The notes: generated from the sequence alone by a model not told the origin. DNA of 64,000 bases from DASQYE01 sp035940775 (GCA_035940775.1 DASZEN010000016.1:62001-126000); one strand, 5' to 3'. Positions 8,581 through 17,737 are shown, numbered from the stretch's first letter. Program-made: numbers and translations.

Positions 8581-10107
8581 ATGAGTGAATACCTGATTGA
8601 CGACGAGCTGGCCGAAGAAGACCTGCTGGCCTGCGCCGCGCGCGTCGCCGAAACCATAGATAATCTTGAGGGCCACGCCGAGGCGATGGCGAGTGTGGCC
8701 GCGCGTTACGCCGACGCCGGTCAGGTTGAGTTCGCCGTCGCGCTGGCCGAGACCATAGACGATCCCTTCGCCAGGGACAGGACGCTCGCCGAGTTGGCCG
8801 TCAAGGCCACGGAAGCTGACGCGGGCGATTACGCCGCACAGTTGCTTGAGGCGGTCGAAGACCCCAGCTTTCAGGCTTACGCACGGGCACAAATGGCCAT
8901 CAAGCGCGCCGAAGCGGGCGACTTTGAAGAGGCCGCGCGCGCGGCGCTTGAGCTTGAAGATGCCTCGTCCACGCTCTCTGAGATCGCCGTCAAATGCGCC
9001 GCTGCCGGGCAGTATGAAAGGGCTCTTGAGATTATTCGGAGCATCGAATATGAAGGCGCGGCCGCCTACGCTCTGACGGAGGTGGCCGCCGCTCATACAA
9101 AAGCCGGGCGACCGGAGCAAGCCGCAGAGCTGCTATCTCAAGCCCTGACGCAAGCCGAAACGATCGAGCTGGCTGAAGACCGCGTGAGCATGCTCGTGAC
9201 CGTCGGCCTCAGATACGCTGAGGCCGGAGAGCAGGAGAGGGCCGAGAGGATTCTGCGCGATGCGGCGCGGCTGGCCGAAACCGTAGAGCACGAAGGGTAC
9301 AGGGAGATCGCGCTGGCACAGACGAGCGTCGGCCTTGCGCGCCTCGGCCTAAGGGAGCGCGCCCTCGAAGTCGCCGCACGCATTGAAGACTCCTTTCATG
9401 CAGCCTCGGCCCATACGGCCATAGCCGCCGAACATCTCAGGGCCGGACGCAGCGAAGACGCTCTCGCGCTGCTCTCTCGCGCCCTCGAACTCGTCACAGA
9501 GGAAGAGTTCTACCGCGAAGGCGAATATCCCGCTTCCAGGTACCGTGCGCTCTCTGAGATCGCCTCGCAATACGCAGAATTGGGTTCGTCGGCCGAGGCC
9601 ACGCAGACGGCCAGGATGATAGAGGCAGACCGGGAGAGAAACGTGGCGCTCGCAGAAGTCGCACACGCCCTGACGCGCGCCGGAAACAGAGACCATGCCC
9701 TTAACGTCGCACGAATGATAGAAATCCTGTCTTTGAGAGTCCTCGCCCTGAACAACATAGCCGGAGCGCTCTTGAAGGACGAGCACGAGCAGCCGCAGCA
9801 GCAGCAGGAGCAGCGCGCCCTCGCAGTCTTATCCGAATCGGCGCGGGCGGCCGAAGAGATAGAGTGGGCCAACGACAGGACGCTGGCCCTCGTCGAGGTC
9901 GCCATGAGATACGACGCAGCCAATGAGCGCGAGGCTGAGGTCGCGCGCCTCCTTTTACGGGCGCTCGAAAGCAGCAGGCAGATCGAGAGCAAATACGACC
10001 TGGCCTCGGCCCTGGCCCGCCTCTCGGACGCTTACCATGAAACAGGGGTTGAAATAGATGATCGAGTGACGAATATCCTGCGCGAGATCGTCATCAGGCT
10101 CGGCTGA
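8581..10107 (+). CDS. Alpha-helical (TPR-like) repeat protein
   Basis: 508 residues from the ATG at 8581 (MSEYLIDDEL). The frame is open further upstream but that part overlaps the kinase gene and is not protein-like. The chain is built of about a dozen helical hairpins of roughly 32-36 residues with the recurring pattern AxxLAxxIxDxxxRxxALAEVAxxxAxAG, for example around 60-75, 90-105 and 120-135. A Q-rich loop (QPQQQQEQ) interrupts the array near residue 405. No enzyme motif, signal peptide or membrane helix is seen, so it is probably a cytoplasmic scaffold or adaptor. Its place 77 bases after the Ser/Thr kinase suggests a role in the same signalling path, which is inference only. Confidence 0.8.
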   Translation: MSEYLIDDELAEEDLLACAARVAETIDNLEGHAEAMASVAARYADAGQVEFAVALAETIDDPFARDRTLAELAVKATEADAGDYAAQLLEAVEDPSFQAYARAQMAIKRAEAGDFEEAARAALELEDASSTLSEIAVKCAAAGQYERALEIIRSIEYEGAAAYALTEVAAAHTKAGRPEQAAELLSQALTQAETIELAEDRVSMLVTVGLRYAEAGEQERAERILRDAARLAETVEHEGYREIALAQTSVGLARLGLRERALEVAARIEDSFHAASAHTAIAAEHLRAGRSEDALALLSRALELVTEEEFYREGEYPASRYRALSEIASQYAELGSSAEATQTARMIEADRERNVALAEVAHALTRAGNRDHALNVARMIEILSLRVLALNNIAGALLKDEHEQPQQQQEQRALAVLSESARAAEEIEWANDRTLALVEVAMRYDAANEREAEVARLLLRALESSRQIESKYDLASALARLSDAYHETGVEIDDRVTNILREIVIRLG

Positions 10108-10180
10108 TGCGCGCGCGCGCGAGGGGTGTCGCCAGCCGAGACGAGGCGGCCTTAAAAAACCTTCGCCTTCGTCCACGGCA

Positions 10181-13100
10181 TCAGGCTTTTTCCAGGCCAG
10201 CATATTTTTCAATCAGCTTCTTCTGTCCGAAGCCCGGAAAGCTGACCGTCAGCTTGGCGGAATCGCCCGCGCCTTCGCGCCTGAGCACGAGGCCGCGCCC
10301 GTATTTCGGATGGCGCACATGCGAGCCCGGAGCGAAGTCGCCGCCCTTTGAAGACGAGGCCGAGCGCGATGATGATGACGCCCCACCCGCTGAATTTGAA
10401 GCGCCAGAGGATTGGGCGCGTCTCTCGATTATGGGCGTGTTGCGCCGACCGCTTTCGGATTGGCCCAACTGTTGGCTGCGCTTGTTGAAGAACTCCGCTA
10501 TCGAATCCACGCTGTCATAGGTCTTGCCCGCGTATTTGGTGCGCTCGCGCGCCTCACGGCTCTCGCCTCTGAGGGCGCGCGCCGCGTGCCTGTTTTCCAG
10601 CGTCGAGGAGTTTCGCGCAAACGAGAGCCACGACGGCCCGCGTGAGAGGTCTTCCATCAGGTCGAGCGGCATCTCGTTCAGGAACTGCGAGGGCTCGGCG
10701 GCCATCTCTTCACCATAGACGCGCCGCTTCATAGCGTGCGTGACGTAAAGAAACCTTTCGGCGCGCGTGATCGCCACGTAACAGAGCCGCCGCTCCTCTT
10801 CCATCTCCTCGGGTGCGGTCGCCGCGCGCGCGTGCGGAAAAAGTCCGTCCTCCATGCCGACTATGAAGACCAAAGGGAACTCCAACCCCTTGGCCGAGTG
10901 CATCGTCATCAGCGTCACGGGAGCGTCGCGCTTGTACTGGTCTGTGTCGGAGACGAGCGCGGCATGATCTATAAAGTCCCGAAGACCCTCCTGCTCCTGC
11001 TTGTCATAATCGACGGCGGCGTTGACCAACTCCTGCAAGTTCTCAAGACGCGCCTCGGCCTCGTCGGAGTTTTCCGTCTTCAGAGCGTTGGCGTATCCGG
11101 TATCGAGTATGGCCGCCTTGACCACGTCGGAGACGGGCGTATCGGTCGCCGCCGGGTTGGTCGCCGCGCGCACCAGTTCCGTAATGATGTGCTGGAAATT
11201 CCTGAGCGCCGCATTGGCGCGCGGGCTCAAGCCCTCGCCCTTATCCGTCATGATCGCAATCGTCTCCCAGTGCGAGACGCCGTAGTCTTTGGCGCGCCGC
11301 GCGATCTCGTCCAGCGTCTGCTTGCCGAGGCCGCGCGCGGGAGTGTTGATGACGCGCTGAAGCGCTATGGAATCGTGCGGATTGAGCGCGAGCTTGAGGT
11401 AGGAGATGATGTCGCGGACTTCGGCGCGCTCGTAGAAGGAGAAGCCGCCGACGATGTTATAGGGAAGGCCCGCGCGCCGCAGAGCCTCTTCAAAGACGCG
11501 CGATTGCGCGTTGGTGCGATAGAGCACGGCCGCGCGCAAGTCCGGTTCCGCGCGGCGATGCTCCTCTATCCTGGCGGCGACGAAACGCGCCTCCGCCTCG
11601 GAATCAAACGCCTGGTAGTAGCGTATACGCTCTCCCGACGGGTTGGCCGTCCACAGATTTTTCCCCTTGCGCTCCGTATTGTTTTTGACGACCGCGCCCG
11701 CCGCGTCCAGTATGTTCTGCGTCGAGCGATAGTTCTGTTCGAGACGGATCACGCGCGCGTTCGGATAGTGCTGCTCGAAATTGAGAATGTTGCTGATGTC
11801 AGCACCTCGCCATCGGTAGACCGAATTATGGGTGAAGATACCACCAGCAACAAAATTATGTGTCCTATCTATATTAAAGTCATAAACATTTCCCGAATAC
11901 GACCAATGCTCGACGGCCACGACTTCATCAAGCTCAATACCCCTTTGGGTATGGACATATACCATCATACCGGGGTGAACGTGCGAAGCGGGCGTAAAGC
12001 TCAGGAATGAGCCTGTGATAAAGCCTGCTCTTCGACGCAGGTTCACGCCTCCAAGAGCGCGATTGACTGTTCGATAAAGTGTTTCGATCTTTGCCATGTC
12101 AGTGGACAGCACCCTGATCCGCCAGCCATCCTTTTTCCCGGCGGTTACAGGCAAACCGGCGCGCCGTAAAAGCTCCTCATCCGCGTGGTCTGACCCGGAC
12201 ACTTCGCAATAGTGCCCGCCTCCTCCATGACGCCCATCCTTACACATCGTAACGCTGAAGTTACGGCGTCTTTTGAGAGTGCTGCAACGCGGCGAATGAT
12301 GGGGGTACTCCAGCAACATGTTCTTCGCGCCAAGAAGCGCACGTGCGCTTCCTGCCGTATCAAGCATCGAGAACAACCGATTCAAACTCTCCTGGCGAAG
12401 CGAGTAGCCATCAACGTGCTTGAAAATACAGGTCGGCAATCCGAAAGACGAGGCATAATAATGTTCCCAGAAACGCGCCTTCTCTTCCGAGTCGCAAGAT
12501 TCCAGAATCCAAATCGCATCCGCGTTTTCCTGGTTTGTCCGCTGCTTGAAACCGAGAGTTTTAGTGGTAGCCGAATACGAACGGTAACGACGGGTCACGC
12601 CAACACGATAACCCATACTCTCTTTGTACATCAGGTAGGTGAAGAAAATTTCGTCGCCGCGCAGGTCATAATCGGCAAAGTGAACATGCTCGGGCGTGGT
12701 CGTGACCTCGTGACCTTGTTTGGTGCGAATTGTAACGACGGGCATAGCGCTGATTTTGCGCTTGAATTTCTCCCTGACGGGGCGATAGTCAAGCCGCCCG
12801 CCCCCCTTGGCGGTTAATACCCGCTCGCCAACTTTCACGTCTTCAGCCCTGACCGTGCCTCTCTCGCAAACAACGAGCGTCCCCTCAATTACACATTGAT
12901 CTTCGTCGCCGACGACGCAGATGTTCTGCTGTTTCTCGGTCAGAAAGCGGATCAGCGCGAACTGTAGCGAGTTGGTGTCCTGGTACTCGTCGACCAGTAT
13001 GTAGCGGAATTTGTCGTTGTACTTTTCGCGCACTTCGGGGACGCGGCGCAGGAGTTGGACGGTTTTAATCAGGAGGTCATCGAAATCGAGCGCGTTGTTA

Positions 13101-13663
13101 TTGCGCAGGCGTTCCTCGTAGAGCCGGAAGACGCGCGCGATTGCCGTGCGCTTCTCGTCGCCGTATTCGACGCGTGCCGAATAGGATTGAGCATCGTCGC
13201 CGTTGCGATTCTTCGCGCCGCTGATCGCGCCCTGCACCGCGCGTTGGCCCAGTTGCTTGTCGTCGTAGCCCAAATCCTTGATGCACGCTTTGATGAGCCG
13301 CACGGAATCGTCCTGGTCGTAGATCGTAAAGGAGCGCGTGTAGCCCTCGCCGAGCGCCTCTATGTGCTGGCGCAGGATACGCACACACAGGCTATGGAAA
13401 GTGGAGATCAGCGGGGCGCTGCCCATCCGCGAGCTGCTCAGAAGCCGCTCGACGCGCTCGCGCATCTCCCCGGCCGCCTTGTTCGTGAAGGTGACGGCCA
13501 GGATATTGTGCGGCGCGACGCCGTGCTCTGCGATCAGGTAGGCGATGCGGTACGTGATGACGCGCGTCTTGCCGGAGCCCGCGCCCGCCAGTATGAGCAG
13601 CGGCCCCTCGGTCTCCGTGACGGCCTCGCGCTGCTGTGGATTGAGCTGGGAAAGAAAGTCCAT
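10181..13663 (-). CDS. pcrA: PcrA/UvrD-type superfamily 1 DNA helicase containing an intein
   Basis: 1160-residue precursor; 803 residues remain after removal of the intein at 257-613, a normal PcrA/UvrD length. It unwinds DNA 3'-5' in repair and replication-fork clearance. Seen: Walker A AGAGSGKT (26-33), motif Ia TFTNKAAGEM, motif II DEDQ directly before the intein, VYRWRGAD directly after it, and the C-terminal motifs with LMTMHSAKGLEFPLVFIVG. The far C-terminus carries a Ser-rich linker and a PcrA-type RNA-polymerase-binding tail (HPKYGRGLVLRREG ... KLTVSFPGFGQKKLI). The gene is transcribed alone; an imperfect intergenic repeat lies just upstream of the start. Confidence 0.95.
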   Translation of the reverse strand: MDFLSQLNPQQREAVTETEGPLLILAGAGSGKTRVITYRIAYLIAEHGVAPHNILAVTFTNKAAGEMRERVERLLSSSRMGSAPLISTFHSLCVRILRQHIEALGEGYTRSFTIYDQDDSVRLIKACIKDLGYDDKQLGQRAVQGAISGAKNRNGDDAQSYSARVEYGDEKRTAIARVFRLYEERLRNNNALDFDDLLIKTVQLLRRVPEVREKYNDKFRYILVDEYQDTNSLQFALIRFLTEKQQNICVVGDEDQCVIEGTLVVCERGTVRAEDVKVGERVLTAKGGGRLDYRPVREKFKRKISAMPVVTIRTKQGHEVTTTPEHVHFADYDLRGDEIFFTYLMYKESMGYRVGVTRRYRSYSATTKTLGFKQRTNQENADAIWILESCDSEEKARFWEHYYASSFGLPTCIFKHVDGYSLRQESLNRLFSMLDTAGSARALLGAKNMLLEYPHHSPRCSTLKRRRNFSVTMCKDGRHGGGGHYCEVSGSDHADEELLRRAGLPVTAGKKDGWRIRVLSTDMAKIETLYRTVNRALGGVNLRRRAGFITGSFLSFTPASHVHPGMMVYVHTQRGIELDEVVAVEHWSYSGNVYDFNIDRTHNFVAGGIFTHNSVYRWRGADISNILNFEQHYPNARVIRLEQNYRSTQNILDAAGAVVKNNTERKGKNLWTANPSGERIRYYQAFDSEAEARFVAARIEEHRRAEPDLRAAVLYRTNAQSRVFEEALRRAGLPYNIVGGFSFYERAEVRDIISYLKLALNPHDSIALQRVINTPARGLGKQTLDEIARRAKDYGVSHWETIAIMTDKGEGLSPRANAALRNFQHIITELVRAATNPAATDTPVSDVVKAAILDTGYANALKTENSDEAEARLENLQELVNAAVDYDKQEQEGLRDFIDHAALVSDTDQYKRDAPVTLMTMHSAKGLEFPLVFIVGMEDGLFPHARAATAPEEMEEERRLCYVAITRAERFLYVTHAMKRRVYGEEMAAEPSQFLNEMPLDLMEDLSRGPSWLSFARNSSTLENRHAARALRGESREARERTKYAGKTYDSVDSIAEFFNKRSQQLGQSESGRRNTPIIERRAQSSGASNSAGGASSSSRSASSSKGGDFAPGSHVRHPKYGRGLVLRREGAGDSAKLTVSFPGFGQKKLIEKYAGLEKA
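11825..12895 (-). other. Intein inserted in helicase motif II (Walker B) of PcrA
   Basis: Codes for residues 257-613 (357 residues) of the PcrA precursor. Block A starts with Cys257 (CVIEGTLVVC); block B is VTTTPEHVHF with its TxxH; block F is VYDFNIDRTHNFVAGGI; the end is His-Asn (612-613), followed by Ser614 as the +1 extein residue. All residues for standard Cys1/Ser+1 splicing are present, so it should splice. The middle part (about 345-540) is long enough for a homing endonuclease and looks LAGLIDADG-like in spacing, but I see no clear catalytic motif and it may be degenerate. The site, between the Gln of DEDQ and the following Ser, is in the ATPase core, so an unspliced precursor cannot work. 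Confidence 0.93.
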
Positions 13664-13673
13664 GATGAGATAA

Positions 13674-13753
13674 GGAGTCAGGAGTCAGAACTCAGAATGA
13701 AGAGTCGGGCCTTTGCTTTATTCTGAATCCTGAGTTCTGTGTCCTGAGTATTC
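13674..13753. repeat. Imperfect intergenic inverted repeat
   Basis: Left arm around 13676-13704 (GTCAGGAGTCAGAACTCA then GAATGAAG) pairs with the complement of the right arm around 13717-13751 (CTTTATTCTGAATCC, TGAGTTCTG, TCCTGAGT), with one 6-base bulge. It fills the gap between the helicase start and the end of the isochorismatase-like gene. It looks like a dispersed intergenic repeat of the AGGAGTCAGGAGTCAG kind. Confidence 0.6.
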
Positions 13754-14309
13754 ATTTAATCAATTTCTGAATCGCTTTGAACTGTTCATGTCGGGCGTCG
13801 CGCAGCAGCTCGAACAGCGCCATCTCCGTTGAGGAGGGAATGGCCCCGCTCTGTTGCATACGGGCAAGAGCGATCTGTTTATTCTGCGGGGAGCGCGCCG
13901 TGATACAGTCCGTGAGCAGATGCACCCGTAGCCCTCGCGCCAGCAGGTCGTGCGTCGTCTGATTGACGCAGATGTGCGCCTCTATGCCGCAGACCAGGAT
14001 GGAGCGTGCGCCCGCGCGCTCCAGCTCGGTCTCGAAACCCTGCGCGCCGCAGGAGCTGAAGGCCGTCTTCTCGATCACCTCAAGGGCGGGCGGCAAGACC
14101 ATCCTGATCTCACCGGCCGTATGGCCCAGACCCTTCGGATACTGTTCCGTGACGACGACCGGGATGTTCAGGAGTTGCGCCGCGTGAGCGACGAGCGCGA
14201 TGCGCGCCGCCGTCTCCGTAAAATCTGAGATGGAGGAGCGAAAAGCCTCCTGCATATCTATGATGGCGAGCATCGTCTGCGCCGGGTCGAGCATGTTCTC
14301 GTGCTGCAT
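13752..14309 (-). CDS. Isochorismatase-family cysteine hydrolase
   Basis: 185 residues from the ATG at 14309 (MQHENMLDPAQ), chosen because GAGGA sits about 9 bases upstream; a GTG 33 bases further upstream is possible but has no such site. The catalytic triad of the family is visible: Asp18 (IIDMQEAF), Lys81 (IEKTAFSSC) and Cys114 (GIEAHICVNQT), with the cis-peptide context before the cysteine. Such enzymes cleave small amides or vinyl ethers (nicotinamidase, N-carbamoyl or isochorismate substrates); the substrate is not predictable here. It is the last of three minus-strand genes (TrpF-like, dioxygenase, hydrolase). Confidence 0.9.
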   Translation of the reverse strand: MQHENMLDPAQTMLAIIDMQEAFRSSISDFTETAARIALVAHAAQLLNIPVVVTEQYPKGLGHTAGEIRMVLPPALEVIEKTAFSSCGAQGFETELERAGARSILVCGIEAHICVNQTTHDLLARGLRVHLLTDCITARSPQNKQIALARMQQSGAIPSSTEMALFELLRDARHEQFKAIQKLIK

Positions 14310-14455
14310 ATAAAAAGTCCTCGGGAAAAGGTATTTAAGCACAGGGCGGGCAGCCGGGTCGAATCAGCGTGGGGAAGAGAGACCGAGAGCGGCGTCTCTG
14401 AAACGTTGGGCTCGCGGGCGCGGCTTCGTTCCCGGTCTGAGCCGGATTGCGCGCC

Positions 14456-15235
14456 TCAGCCGATACGAACCGTGAGCATGGAGACCGAGCCGCCGTCGAA
14501 ACCCTCTACGGGAAACGTCACCTGCTCGCCTTCCCGGCGCAGGGCGATCACATAAAGCAGGGGCAGGTAGTGATCCGGCGTCGGGGCCGAAAGCTGCGCG
14601 TCGCGACCCAGAGCCTCGTAGGCGACGAGCGGAGCGTCGTCTCCATCAAGCAATAGTTGGCGCGCCTGCGTCTCGAACCGAACGGCCCAGTCGAGCGGCT
14701 CGACGGCGTGGCGGCCCCAGGCGTAGGTGTGCAGGTTATGCACTATATTGCCGCTCCCCATGACAAGGACGCCTTCGTCGCGCAAACTGGCGAGCCGCTT
14801 CCCCGTCTCGTAGTGAAACGCGGCGGGTTGCGTCTCGTCTATGCTGAGCTGTAGGACGGGTATATCAGCCTTCGGAAAGACGTGGCGGAGAACCGACCAC
14901 GTTCCATGATCGAGCCCCCAATGCTCGTCCAAACGGACGGGAAGCGGCGCGAGCAGACTCCGCACGCGTTCGGCTATCAGGGGGTCGCCCGGCGACGGAT
15001 ACTTAACCTCGTACAACTCTCGCGGAAAGCCGCCGAAGTCGTGAATCGTTCGCGGGGCCGCCATCGCTGTAACGGCAGTACCGGGCAGATACCAATGAGC
15101 GGAGACGCAGAGTATGGCTTTGGGTCTGGGGATTTGCTCGCCGATGGCTGCCCAACCTTTTGTATAGCCGTTACTCATCAGCGCATTGAGCGGATTACCG
15201 TGTCCGAAGAAAATGGTCGGCATGGGCTTCGTCAT
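14456..15235 (-). CDS. ygiD: Extradiol dioxygenase of the YgiD/LigB class (4,5-DOPA dioxygenase-like)
   Basis: 259 residues. Small class III extradiol ring-cleavage dioxygenase; relatives open the ring of DOPA or related catechols using a metal ion. Histidines typical of the family are seen: FFGHGNPLNAL (His12), VSAHWYLPG (about His47), DHGTWSVLRHVFP, and GSGNIVHNLHTYAW. Length and motif order match YgiD. It lies 17 bases downstream of the TrpF-like gene and is probably cotranscribed with it. The biological substrate is unknown. Confidence 0.93.
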   Translation of the reverse strand: MTKPMPTIFFGHGNPLNALMSNGYTKGWAAIGEQIPRPKAILCVSAHWYLPGTAVTAMAAPRTIHDFGGFPRELYEVKYPSPGDPLIAERVRSLLAPLPVRLDEHWGLDHGTWSVLRHVFPKADIPVLQLSIDETQPAAFHYETGKRLASLRDEGVLVMGSGNIVHNLHTYAWGRHAVEPLDWAVRFETQARQLLLDGDDAPLVAYEALGRDAQLSAPTPDHYLPLLYVIALRREGEQVTFPVEGFDGGSVSMLTVRIG

Positions 15236-15252
15236 CTCTGATACTCCTCATG

Positions 15253-15906
15253 CTAAATGATGCCCGCGAAGAAACCTGAAAGTTTCTCCTCGTCGAGCCG
15301 TCCGCCCGTCCTCACCCCGCTGCAAACGTCCAGGCCGAATGGGCCTACCTGTTCGATGGCCTCGGCGACGTTTTGGGGGTTGAGCCCACCGGCCAGAAAC
15401 ACCGGCACATCGACGGCCTCGACGATGGCCCGGCTGATCTGCCAGTCATGCCTGCGGCCCGTTCCGCCCAACTCCTTGACGGGTAGATTCTGGTTCCCGG
15501 AATCGAGCAGCAATGCGTCTACCCTGCCCGTGAGCGAGACGGCTTCGGCAAGAGATTCGCGGCCCCTCACGTGTATCACCTGAACCAGCGCGACGCCCGG
15601 CATGGCTTCCCTGAGCGCGTCATAAACATGGGCCTCGACGCTGTCGCAGAGTTGTATTGTATTGACGCGGCAGTTGCGTTGCTGCGCGATGATAGAGGCC
15701 GCATCCTGCCTGCACGTCAGCAGAAACGTAGCCACTGCGGGCGGAACTGTACGCGCGATTTCAAAGATCATCTCCTCGGGGATGACTCCCGGCCCGCTAG
15801 GCATCTCCGAGACCAACCCGACGGCGGAAGCGCCATGCCTGACGGCCATACGCGCCTCATCCTGATCGGCGATGCAGCAGATTTTTACTCTGACCCGATG
15901 CGACAC
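15253..15906 (-). CDS. Phosphoribosylanthranilate isomerase-like protein (TrpF family)
   Basis: 217-residue TIM-barrel protein of the TrpF family. The catalytic cysteine is kept near the start (VKICCIADQDEA, where tryptophan-pathway enzymes usually have KICGIT). The second catalytic residue, Asp in ALLLDSGNQN, the GGTGRRHDW loop, and the phosphate-binding end FLAGGLNPQNVAEAI ... LDVCSGVRTGG are also kept. In the tryptophan pathway the enzyme converts N-(5-phosphoribosyl)anthranilate to its 1-deoxyribulose form. No other trp gene is near, and the neighbours are a dioxygenase and a hydrolase, so it may be a paralogue with another sugar-phosphate substrate. Confidence 0.85.
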   Translation of the reverse strand: MSHRVRVKICCIADQDEARMAVRHGASAVGLVSEMPSGPGVIPEEMIFEIARTVPPAVATFLLTCRQDAASIIAQQRNCRVNTIQLCDSVEAHVYDALREAMPGVALVQVIHVRGRESLAEAVSLTGRVDALLLDSGNQNLPVKELGGTGRRHDWQISRAIVEAVDVPVFLAGGLNPQNVAEAIEQVGPFGLDVCSGVRTGGRLDEEKLSGFFAGII

Positions 15907-16159
15907 GAAGCGGCCTTTCTCGGAATCGAGCCGACAGCATTTTAAGAGCCTTGATTCGCCGTTTTAAAGAGTGACATATAGCAGATCGCAACACAAGGCG
16001 CGCGCCATCCCTCTCTCTCTCGACTGCGTACGCCGACCGAAAACGCAGACCTGTTAACAGATCGGTGCCAGGTTCGTCACAAGATGTGGAAGAGCATTTT
16101 GAGTCTTTGAGCTTGCCCGCCGTCTGGCCGACGCCGCGCCGATGTGATTAAGATGTCGT

Positions 16160-16600
16160 ATGCGACTATGGACGATTCACCCCGGATACCTGGACACGCG
16201 CGGGCTGTTGGCTGCGTGGAGAGAGGGGCTGCTGGCGCAGAAGGTATTGCGAGGCGAGACGAGAGGGTACAGGAATCACCCACAGCTCAGCAGGTTCAGG
16301 TCTTCCGCCGACCCGCTCGGCGCTATCGCAAAATATCTGTCCGGAATCTACGGCGAGGCCGTCAATCGGGCCTACAAATTCGATGGAAACAAGATCGCGC
16401 CCTCGGATTTCAGCGGACAGATACTATGCACGCGCGGGCAGCTTCTATATGAATGGCGACACTTGAAGGAGAAGCTGAAGACCAGAGACGCCGTAAGGCA
16501 CGACGCTATAAAGAATATGGAAGAGCCGGAACCGCATCCTCTCTTTAAGATCGTAGAGGGCGAGGTTGAAGCCTGGGAGGTAATCAACGGGCGCATCTGA
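16160..16600 (+). CDS. Pyrimidine-dimer DNA glycosylase (T4 endonuclease V-like)
   Basis: 146 residues. It begins MRLWTIHPGYLDTRGLLAAW and continues AQKVLRGETRGYRNHPQL, the signature of the pyrimidine-dimer glycosylase family related to phage T4 DenV. In T4 the N-terminal amine after Met removal and Glu23 catalyse release at UV-induced dimers. Here the start follows the bacterial branch of the family. It would act on UV-damaged DNA in the cytoplasm. Single gene with free flanks. Confidence 0.85.
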   Translation: MRLWTIHPGYLDTRGLLAAWREGLLAQKVLRGETRGYRNHPQLSRFRSSADPLGAIAKYLSGIYGEAVNRAYKFDGNKIAPSDFSGQILCTRGQLLYEWRHLKEKLKTRDAVRHDAIKNMEEPEPHPLFKIVEGEVEAWEVINGRI

Positions 16601-16827
16601 ATGCTCATCGCGTTCGGCGGGCGCGGCTCTCGCGCGGATTCTTCGAGCGCCGTTGATTTCCCTGCCTCTGGCGCGGCTCAAGCCGGGGCTGAGAGCGTAA
16701 GCTCGCGCCCCGTTCATTAAAATCGCCTTCACCCGGCGCGCACGCGCACGCCGCGCGATAACTTTTCAACTTCCCGTAGCGTATAGGCAGAGCGTAATTC
16801 GTAACCTCGACAAACGGAGAAGACGCC

Positions 16828-17655
16828 ATGCTCACTGAAGTCAATTTCCGGTTGGCCGGAGGCGCACAGCCGCTCATGCTCGTGCCCGTGCATGTCAACG
16901 GCACGGGAGCCTACGAGTTTATCCTTGATACGGGCGCGGGCGTATGCCTGTTGTCGTCCGAGCTTGCGGGACAATTGGGCGTCCAGGCGACGGAGATGAA
17001 GGAGGGGCATGTCGCGGGCGGGCGCGCACGCGTCGCCATCGGCAGCGTCGAGTCGCTGGCAATCGGCGCGGCAAAGGTTGAGGATGTTCAAGTGGCGATC
17101 TTGGATCTGAACGATCTGGGCACGACCATCGGCGCTAAAATAGATGGGAACATAGGCTTCACCTATCTCAAGGATTTCAGGATTACGATTGATTACAAAA
17201 GACTCAGCTTGCGCCTCGCCAGTGGGCGGCACGAGGTCGTCGGCCAGCGCGCGTTAACGGAGACAGGCTTTAGATTAGCGGCCCCATCCAAGCCGCTGGT
17301 GCTCTTGCAGACGGTTGTTGACGGTCAGGGCCCTTATGAATTTGCGCTCGATACTGGAGCCTCGACGACGATCATCTCCCCCGGTCTCGCCGCCCGTCTG
17401 GATATGCGCGGCGTGCCGATTCCGCCGATCACGACTGGCGGCGGGCACAAGGCTGAGGCTTCGGTCGGCAATCTGAAGTCGATCTCTGTTGGCGGATCAA
17501 AGCTCGAAAACTTTCAGGTATTGATCGCCGACATCTTCGAGACGCTCAACCGGGCGACGGGCGCAAGCCTCGACGGCATCATCGGTTACAACTTTCTAAA
17601 AGAGTTCATAGTGACGATTGATTATCCCAACGGGGTGCTGCATCTGGAAAGGTAA
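16828..17655 (+). CDS. Duplicated retropepsin-like aspartic protease
   Basis: 275 residues made of two tandem retropepsin-like domains. The first has FILDTGAGVCLLS (Asp34-Thr-Gly) and ends with GNIGFTYLKDFRITIDY; the second has FALDTGASTTIIS (Asp175-Thr-Gly) and ends with GIIGYNFLKEFIVTIDY. Retropepsins act as dimers with one aspartate from each unit, so this chain could be a pseudo-dimer with both. No signal peptide is evident, so it is probably cytoplasmic. Start ATG at 16828 with GGAGA upstream. Confidence 0.88.
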   Translation: MLTEVNFRLAGGAQPLMLVPVHVNGTGAYEFILDTGAGVCLLSSELAGQLGVQATEMKEGHVAGGRARVAIGSVESLAIGAAKVEDVQVAILDLNDLGTTIGAKIDGNIGFTYLKDFRITIDYKRLSLRLASGRHEVVGQRALTETGFRLAAPSKPLVLLQTVVDGQGPYEFALDTGASTTIISPGLAARLDMRGVPIPPITTGGGHKAEASVGNLKSISVGGSKLENFQVLIADIFETLNRATGASLDGIIGYNFLKEFIVTIDYPNGVLHLER

Positions 17656-17712
17656 GAATCGAAAAGTAAGAATCGGGGAATTAAGAGCCGCGCGCTCTGG
17701 TCGGGCGCGGCG

Positions 17713-17737
17713 GCACACACACACTCTCTCTCTCTCT
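17713..17737. repeat. Simple (CA)n(CT)n tract
   Basis: CA dinucleotides run into CT dinucleotides over about 25 bases in the gap after the retropepsin-like gene. Other CT or AG runs occur in gaps at 2-9, 16009-16021, 18924-18933 and 21750-21762. Confidence 0.9.

Noticed and set aside
10736..12010. 424-residue plus-strand open frame
   Set aside because: Antisense to the PcrA gene and intein; Arg-rich without domain.
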